From contig JAEPNK010000001.1 of assembly GCA_017643495.1 (NCBI GenBank), forward strand, positions 1,283,623 through 1,347,622: a DNA stretch of 64,000 bases. The letters run 5' to 3'. The DNA is from Rhizobiaceae bacterium. Its GTDB lineage: Bacteria > Pseudomonadota > Alphaproteobacteria > Rhizobiales > Rhizobiaceae. This document shows positions 59,898-64,000 of this stretch, one piece after another. Each line of letters opens with the position of its first letter. The stretch's first letter is position 1. The position numbers and the translations under genes were made by a program. Under the pieces are notes generated by a model. It was not told the DNA's origin. It ran no database searches and saw only the letters and a program-made list of their open reading frames with translations.

Positions 59898-59982
59898 GCG
59901 GCTGTGGTGAAATTGGTAGACACGCTGGATTTAGGTTCCAGTTCTTTACGGAGTGGGGGTTCAAGTCCCTCCAGCCGCACCA
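59898..59982 (+). tRNA. tRNA-Leu (anticodon UAG)
   Basis: This is a complete 85-nt cloverleaf: acceptor GCGGCTG/CAGCCGC, D-arm with GGTGAAATTGGTAGAC, anticodon arm CTGGATTTAGGTTCCAG with anticodon TAG, long variable arm, T-loop TTCAAGT and an encoded CCA. It reads CUA leucine codons. It is on the plus strand, three bases from the convergent integrase stop. It has the same anticodon as the tRNA remnant at 59,067 but a different acceptor sequence, so it is not its other half. Confidence 0.95.
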
Positions 59983-59985
59983 GGA

Positions 59986-61197
59986 CTACCCCATGATTTC
60001 CTTGGCAAACCTCGCGACCTCTTCAGGGGTAGCACCGCTCTCCCGGTAGTGTCTTATCATATCCCCAACGGAGCTGCTGCTGGTCGAAGCTGTGTCTACC
60101 GTCTGTGGCGTCTCATCTTCCTCGAAGTAACTTCTGGTATACTCAAGGTCGTTGGCCCCCACTAGGTCCAAGTATCCCTCAGTGGTGGTGATGTTGTTGT
60201 GACGCATAACCCTCTTCAGGTCAGAGGTGGTCATCCTCCGCTTGTTCGCATACCACGCAAATGTCCGGCGTAGTGACTTCAGGGTTGCAGTCTTCACTTC
60301 AGACACTCCAAGGTACTCCCTGACAGTATTCCACCGGGTAGCTGCCTGCTGGTATGTCATCGGGAATAGATTCTTCCACCCGTTGGCTTCAGCCCTCTCG
60401 TAGCTCCTTCTTAGTATCGGTATAGACTCCCGGTAAACCGGAAGAGTTGCTTGTGATTTCTGTGTCTTTGTCCCTGGGACTTTGATCTGCGGACTGTCGC
60501 CGTATAGGTCTACACAGTGACGGTGCTCCACCGCCAACATCTCCTTGATACGGAAGCCCTGCAAGCAGACCAGATCAATGTAGTCGGCAAAAAGCTCTTC
60601 ATTCTGGGACCGTAACCATTTGGAGGCTTTCTCCTGGTCCTCTGGTCTAAGCCACCACTTCTCTTGGACACCCTCTTTCAGCTTCTTAATCTTTATCAGC
60701 TTGGAGGCTAGGGGAGGGTCCCTCTCGATGGCCTCCTGGCTCACTACTGACAGGAAGCTTATCTTCTTGTTGATTGTGGATGGTGCGTTACCAATTGCCT
60801 TCAGGTGCGTAATGAATGCATCAGTGTCTTCGCTAGTGATGTCGTCAATGTCATAGACACCTCTCGAATGAAAGAACCTAAGGATACCGGGAGCCTGCTT
60901 GTTCAGTATCTCTCCGTATTCCGTTCCACCCCAATGATACTCAAGTGAAAGGTTCACTGCTTTCCTTAGGGTTCCGCCTTTCTCAACACTAGCTTTATCG
61001 GTATCTTTGGCGAGGGGTCTGTCCCCTTCTTCGATAGGCCACTTGCCAAATATATCTAGTGACTTCCTGATTTCCTTTTCTTTTTTCTGTGCCTCCTCCA
61101 GAGTAGAGACCTGACAACTTACCCGCCTATAACCCTTCAAAGCTTTAGAGAAGTTCACTCGAACTTGGTATCCTCCGCTCCTAGGTGTTATTGGCAT
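59986..61197 (-). CDS. Tyrosine recombinase / phage integrase
   Basis: This is a 403-residue protein. It has an N-terminal AP2-like or arm-binding region (GGYQVRVNFSKALKGYRRV), a SAM-like core-binding domain (about 75-170) and the catalytic domain. The first arginine is in LQGFRIKEML, the lysine in KTQKSQ, the second arginine in LKSLRRTFAWY (box II has Lys in place of the usual His), a histidine in MRHNNITTT and the tyrosine nucleophile in EGYLDL. A C-terminal tail of about 45 residues is rich in Ser/Thr. It overlaps the winged-helix gene upstream by 17 bases and ends next to tRNA-Leu. It is probably responsible for integration of the right-hand element. Confidence 0.88.
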   Translation of the reverse strand: MPITPRSGGYQVRVNFSKALKGYRRVSCQVSTLEEAQKKEKEIRKSLDIFGKWPIEEGDRPLAKDTDKASVEKGGTLRKAVNLSLEYHWGGTEYGEILNKQAPGILRFFHSRGVYDIDDITSEDTDAFITHLKAIGNAPSTINKKISFLSVVSQEAIERDPPLASKLIKIKKLKEGVQEKWWLRPEDQEKASKWLRSQNEELFADYIDLVCLQGFRIKEMLAVEHRHCVDLYGDSPQIKVPGTKTQKSQATLPVYRESIPILRRSYERAEANGWKNLFPMTYQQAATRWNTVREYLGVSEVKTATLKSLRRTFAWYANKRRMTTSDLKRVMRHNNITTTEGYLDLVGANDLEYTRSYFEEDETPQTVDTASTSSSSVGDMIRHYRESGATPEEVARFAKEIMG

Positions 61198-61585
61198 CTT
61201 CCACTCTCCCGTTAGACACTATGTACTTCAACTTCTCTGCCAGTCTGAGACCCTTAGGTGTCAGGTAGGCTACTTTCTGTCGTCTGTTTAGTAGGTAAAC
61301 TTCGCTGCTGATTAAGCCCAGACCTGGCTGTGAGGGCCGTAAGCCCTCTTCTCCCAGATATCTGATATGCCTAACCAGGGACGTGTAGGGAATACCAATC
61401 CTCTCGGATAGCTCCACGAGCGTTAGCGGCTCTTCATGCTTGTTACTGGCTCCCCACAGAACAACACCGAGGAAGGTCATCGCCTGTCCCAGTGTCATGG
61501 CTCTCCCAGACTCCTCCATAAGCCTTACGGCCTCAAGTAGTGCTCGGATCGTCTTGTCGTCCTTCATCCCTGTTTTTGTCTCCAT
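61181..61585 (-). CDS. Winged-helix (MarR-like) regulator
   Basis: This is a 134-residue protein with LTLVELSERIGIPYTSLVRHIRYLGEEGL as helix-turn-helix and QKVAYLTPKGLRLAEKL as the wing and following helix, the MarR/phage winged-helix pattern. AAGGAA lies before the ATG. It is located directly upstream of the integrase and overlaps it, so it may regulate integration or lysogeny. Confidence 0.7.
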   Translation of the reverse strand: METKTGMKDDKTIRALLEAVRLMEESGRAMTLGQAMTFLGVVLWGASNKHEEPLTLVELSERIGIPYTSLVRHIRYLGEEGLRPSQPGLGLISSEVYLLNRRQKVAYLTPKGLRLAEKLKYIVSNGRVEDANNT

Positions 61586-61787
61586 ACTGGTTCCTTATGT
61601 TTCCTTCCTCATAGTCTGTAATTTGATATAATAGTGGCGATATTGCTATATGCAAAGGGCCAAACCAATAAAGCCTGTCACCACTAGATGTCTTCTCGTG
61701 GCCCGTCTGCCACAATCTTACGTCAAAAAATCTCGATTTGGAATCCCACCTCTGTACGATTATCTCGTACCTACCTAATATTCTCAT
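61533..61787 (-). CDS. Small phage-style hypothetical protein
   Basis: This is an 84-residue protein with a tryptophan/tyrosine-rich centre (YEIIVQRWDSKSRFFDVRLWQ; RLYWFGPLHIAI). The ATG at 61787 follows AGGACAGG; the frame runs further upstream without signal. It overlaps the winged-helix gene by 53 bases, which lowers confidence, although the sequence looks protein-like. Confidence 0.45.
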   Translation of the reverse strand: MRILGRYEIIVQRWDSKSRFFDVRLWQTGHEKTSSGDRLYWFGPLHIAISPLLYQITDYEEGNIRNQYGDKNRDEGRQDDPSTT

Positions 61788-61910
61788 TGTACCTGTCCTT
61801 GTTGATTTAAGCCGGGGCCGGATCAGCCCCACGAAATCGTAAGGCTTCTCTGTGAGAGTTATCCAGTCCCGGCCCAGCTTTTCACTTCACTCGGTTAACA
61901 GGCACTCCGA

Positions 61911-62402
61911 CTACTTTCCGGCTTGAGCTGCCTGCTTCTCCTCGAAGGTAATACCCTCGGCCTCGGACAGTGTAGCTTCGTCGGTAGGATGGGTGATATA
62001 TGAATAGTCCACCTCTACTTCTGCTGTTGCGTTAGAGAATTGATCTTCATCGAGATTTTCGCGGTCAACTCCAAGCTCTTCGGCGAGAAGTGTCATCCTC
62101 TTTTCCCCGCTTGCCTCGATTTCCACTTCATCACCTTCGGCATCGAGTCCGATCCACCCGAGGTCATCCGCATCAAACATCTCTGGTGATCGCAGTTCGT
62201 CGCTCAGCTCAGTACCGAGACGTGACTCGTAGTAGCCAGTACGCTCGGCCAGGAGTGCAACTGCAAAGCCATCCGCCCATTCAGGCTTCTGGTCTGTCGG
62301 TGTGGTTACTTCACCTGTCAGGCTATCAACCATAAGAACGCCCTCATGGCCTTCCTTGTGAACCGGAACTTCCTTACCTACCGGGGTTTTTGTTGAGTTC
62401 AT
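61911..62402 (-). CDS. Acidic phage-style hypothetical protein
   Basis: This is a 163-residue, very acidic protein (LGWIGLDAEGDEVEIEASGEK; GVDRENLDEDQFSNATAEVEVDY). There are no cysteines, signal or membrane segments. The start has AAAGGAAAAA just upstream and lies about 100 bp behind a strong promoter. Such acidic early proteins in phages may act as inhibitors or DNA mimics, but nothing specific is recognisable. Confidence 0.6.
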   Translation of the reverse strand: MNSTKTPVGKEVPVHKEGHEGVLMVDSLTGEVTTPTDQKPEWADGFAVALLAERTGYYESRLGTELSDELRSPEMFDADDLGWIGLDAEGDEVEIEASGEKRMTLLAEELGVDRENLDEDQFSNATAEVEVDYSYITHPTDEATLSEAEGITFEEKQAAQAGK

Positions 62403-62437
62403 AATTTTTCCTTTAAGACCGTCCTTGATGAATTATA

Positions 62438-62474
62438 GGCGGACCTGACCAAAAGGACAGTCATCAGGTCCGCC
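62438..62474 (-). promoter_or_regulatory. Leader hairpin between promoter and 62,402 gene
   Basis: Perfect 11-bp arms GGCGGACCTGA and TCAGGTCCGCC enclose a 15-nt loop. It lies inside the predicted 5' leader of the 62,402 gene, about 30 nt after the likely transcription start, and is followed on the minus strand by TATAATTC. It may be an attenuator, an mRNA-stabilising stem or an RNase III site. Confidence 0.6.
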
Positions 62475-62511
62475 TTCACCACGCACGTTACCGTTTGTGG
62501 CAGTTAACTAG

Positions 62512-62540
62512 ACTATACGTCAAATGGTATAGTGTGTCAA
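62512..62540 (-). promoter_or_regulatory. Near-consensus sigma70 promoter
   Basis: On the minus strand TTGACA (62540-62535) and TATAGT (62517-62512) are 17 bp apart. The start of transcription should be near 62,505, leaving a leader of about 100 nt before the 62,402 gene. An 11-bp direct repeat, TACCATTTGAC on this strand, occurs twice, 17 bp apart, covering the -35 and the spacer, and could be a repressor site. Confidence 0.75.
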
Positions 62541-62558
62541 ATGGTAATGTCTGTTTGG

Positions 62559-62906
62559 TTAGCTCTGGTCCTCCTCCTGCTCCTCGTCGTCTCCAATGCG
62601 CCAGACGCCAACACCTTGCGCCGCATTCTCAACCATGTTCCTAATGGTGAACTTCCATGGCTTCTCACCGGCCTTCTCCTGCCGGTCCTGGAACTTCTTG
62701 ATGGAAGCATAGATTGTCTTGTACTTGGCCGACTCCACGAACACGTAGTCACCGACCTCTTCCAGCTTGTCCCAATGATATTTGATGGCCCCGCCGCCAG
62801 TTCGTGGTGGAATCGGGACATCCTTACGGACATTCATGACGAACTCTTCACCTGAACTGGTAGTACTCTTTTCGCCCGGTAGAGGGGCTTTCTTCGCTTT
62901 GCTCAC
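62559..62906 (-). CDS. Phage hypothetical protein (DUF7303-like)
   Basis: This is a 115-residue protein. The pattern AIKYHWDKLEEVGDYVFVES, then KFTIRNM and GVGVWRIGDDEE fits a small family found in many phages and prophages (K-W-DK-x-VGD ... FTIR ... GVWR). The GTG at 62906, after GGAGAAG and one base past the previous stop, is the likely start. Function unknown. Confidence 0.6.
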   Translation of the reverse strand: MSKAKKAPLPGEKSTTSSGEEFVMNVRKDVPIPPRTGGGAIKYHWDKLEEVGDYVFVESAKYKTIYASIKKFQDRQEKAGEKPWKFTIRNMVENAAQGVGVWRIGDDEEQEEDQS

Positions 62907-62907
62907 T

Positions 62908-63243
62908 TCACTTCTCCTTCTCTTGTGATCCATGCACACTTGCCGCCCGGATTGCCCACAGGGCGTCTGAATAACTCTTGCTTGTCTTTGATACCTTTCT
63001 CTTTGGTTCCACTTTCTGCTTCGTCTTGATCTTCAGAGGCTTGGCCCACAAGTGCCACCGGAAGTTGCGCCTTGAGGATTTGCTGACCTGCCCAATGATG
63101 CTCCCTTTCACCCGCACAAACACCGTGTTGGTCATGCCCGGTTTATCCCAGAATGATCCCTTGGAAACTTCCTCCGAAGTCTCCCCAAACAGGTTCCGGG
63201 GAGGTTTAATATCCTTTTGGTCAACCACTATGATTTTGTTCAT
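62908..63243 (-). CDS. Phage-style hypothetical protein
   Basis: This is a 111-residue basic protein with a short beta-rich centre (TNTVFVRVKGSIIGQVS) and a lysine-rich part (KPLKIKTKQKVEPKRKVSKTSK). It ends directly before the DUF7303-like gene. No family recognised. Confidence 0.55.
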   Translation of the reverse strand: MNKIIVVDQKDIKPPRNLFGETSEEVSKGSFWDKPGMTNTVFVRVKGSIIGQVSKSSRRNFRWHLWAKPLKIKTKQKVEPKRKVSKTSKSYSDALWAIRAASVHGSQEKEK

Positions 63244-63281
63244 TGATAATCTCTTTCAGTCAGTCATTCGGTATTGTTGAT

Positions 63282-63794
63282 TCAGTTGGAGAGTGTCTCG
63301 GACACCCGTTTGACGATCCTGTCGTGGACCCTCTTGTTAGACATTGCCTCAACATGTCCAACGTCACGTGGAAGTGTTTCGAGTTCCCATGTTCCCACGA
63401 AGTCAGACCCTAGTCGTACTCTCCTAAGCCTTGCACGAAGGTCCAGTAGGTAGCGAATATTCCTACCAGCGTCAGGGCAGGGGCGTAGTGTCCGGTCCAC
63501 AGATGCCAGCAGGGCAACATTCCCCTTGTACCGCTTTGCGATAGACAGTGCTGCGTAGACACCGTTACTGTGTCCGATGAGGATCAACTTCCCGCCTTCC
63601 TCCATAGTGCCCTCAATCTCTTCCAGGGCCTTCTCCCACTTGTTCCAGATTCTGAAATGTGTGGTTGTCTCGTTGTCGGGTAGTAGGTCATCCAGACGTT
63701 CTTCAAGGGTCAGGATTCCCTTTCGGTATCTCGGGAAGATGCTGCTGAACAGGCCCGAGAATAGCCATATCTGGTCTCTAGGTTTCTGGGTCAT
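63282..63794 (-). CDS. Small alpha/beta hydrolase-like protein
   Basis: This is a 170-residue protein with a nucleophile elbow LILIGHSNGVYAAL (GxSxG, serine in GHSNG), an aspartate in LASVDRT and a late histidine in DVGHVEAM, a plausible Ser-Asp-His triad. It is short for an alpha/beta hydrolase and lacks a cap domain. Similar small hydrolases occur in phage genomes, with undefined substrates. It overlaps the upstream gene by four bases. Confidence 0.7.
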   Translation of the reverse strand: MTQKPRDQIWLFSGLFSSIFPRYRKGILTLEERLDDLLPDNETTTHFRIWNKWEKALEEIEGTMEEGGKLILIGHSNGVYAALSIAKRYKGNVALLASVDRTLRPCPDAGRNIRYLLDLRARLRRVRLGSDFVGTWELETLPRDVGHVEAMSNKRVHDRIVKRVSETLSN

Positions 63795-64000
63795 ACTCCA
63801 TGGTACTCCTTCTGCTTCTCAACAGCTCTCAGATGGCAAACTACTGTTCTTGCGCTCCCCAGACTTTTCAGGTCGGCTATAGCTTCCCACTCAACGGTAT
63901 CCTCCTCCCTTCGATAAACAGTGTAGAAAACCTTGAATCCATCTATCCCCAGCCTCCTATCCTCTAGGTAACTTTGGAAGCCCTCTGTATCACTCAATAC
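63791..64000 (-). CDS. Small phage-style protein, partial at window edge
   Basis: The frame is open to the window edge. The visible part (FKVFYTVYRREEDTVEWEAIADLKSL) has no recognised family. A TTG at 63997 could start it, but the gene may extend beyond the window. It is coupled to the hydrolase gene by a four-base overlap. Confidence 0.5.
   Translation of the reverse strand, partial: VLSDTEGFQSYLEDRRLGIDGFKVFYTVYRREEDTVEWEAIADLKSLGSARTVVCHLRAVEKQKEYHGV

Noticed and set aside
1-64000. CRISPR array
   Set aside because: No run of short identical repeats with regular unique spacers is seen on either strand, and no cas gene.
1-64000. rRNA operon or insertion sequence with transposase
   Set aside because: No transposase signature with terminal inverted repeats and no rRNA-like sequence was found; the mobile genes are recombinases of the serine and tyrosine types.
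54668-64000. VirB-type secretion genes to complete a conjugation system
   Set aside because: No VirB4-, VirB6-, VirB8-10- or VirB11-like sequence was recognised here or elsewhere in the window.

Overview
The window looks like a chromosomal stretch of an alphaproteobacterium, probably of the Hyphomicrobiales (Rhizobiales). This rests on the style of the branched-chain amino-acid transporters, the GlcE/GlcF pair, a DUF1194 protein, the DNA ligase/exonuclease pair and the type of mobilisation genes. Host genes fill the left 18.8 kb. A composite of mobile elements fills the rest. Genus cannot be named from the sequence alone.

1-18,800, host core: the tail of glcE, then glcF and a phytanoyl-CoA dioxygenase-like gene. 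These are followed by two complete Liv-type ABC transporters in tandem (2,612-7,731 and 9,089-14,309), separated by a divergent acyltransferase gene. A ligase-associated exonuclease and ATP-dependent DNA ligase, a DUF1194 von Willebrand-type protein and a short-chain dehydrogenase follow.

18,975-58,235, about 39 kb of probable integrative mobilisable element: it has a MobC-like protein and a relaxase-helicase fusion on the left, a VirD4/TraG-type coupling protein cluster and a large serine recombinase on the right, and no recognisable VirB channel genes. A tRNA-Leu 3'-end-like sequence lies at both ends. The cargo comes in blocks. (a) A Cd/Pb/Zn resistance block has a CadR/PbrR-like MerR regulator with a textbook 19-bp-spacer promoter, two PEMT/ICMT-type methyltransferases and a P-type ATPase. 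(b) An envelope and thiol block has ZIP, DsbB-DsbA-LspA, three L,D-transpeptidases and DUF411, plus a SCO gene broken by an amber codon and a decayed dedA. (c) ardA antirestriction and a resolvase follow. (d) A five-gene defence-like operon (39,092-44,650) has a small HTH protein, a double-GHKL MORC-like/histidine kinase, a receiver protein, an HNH nuclease and an adenine-specific DNA methylase. (e) A STAND NB-ARC/WD40 protein with a small partner gene comes next. (f) A SprT/VWA/membrane/coupling-protein operon closes the block.

58,209-59,124: two copies of a tRNA-Leu 3' end flank a single HEPN-like gene. 59,125-64,000 is the edge of a phage-like element with a tyrosine integrase, an intact tRNA-Leu(UAG), a winged-helix regulator, small phage-style genes on the minus strand, a strong sigma70-type promoter and a small alpha/beta hydrolase. 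The simplest reading is stepwise accretion of at least two, perhaps three, integrative elements at one tRNA-Leu(UAG) gene. The most interesting candidate for an undescribed system is the two-component-like restriction/defence operon at 39,092-44,650.
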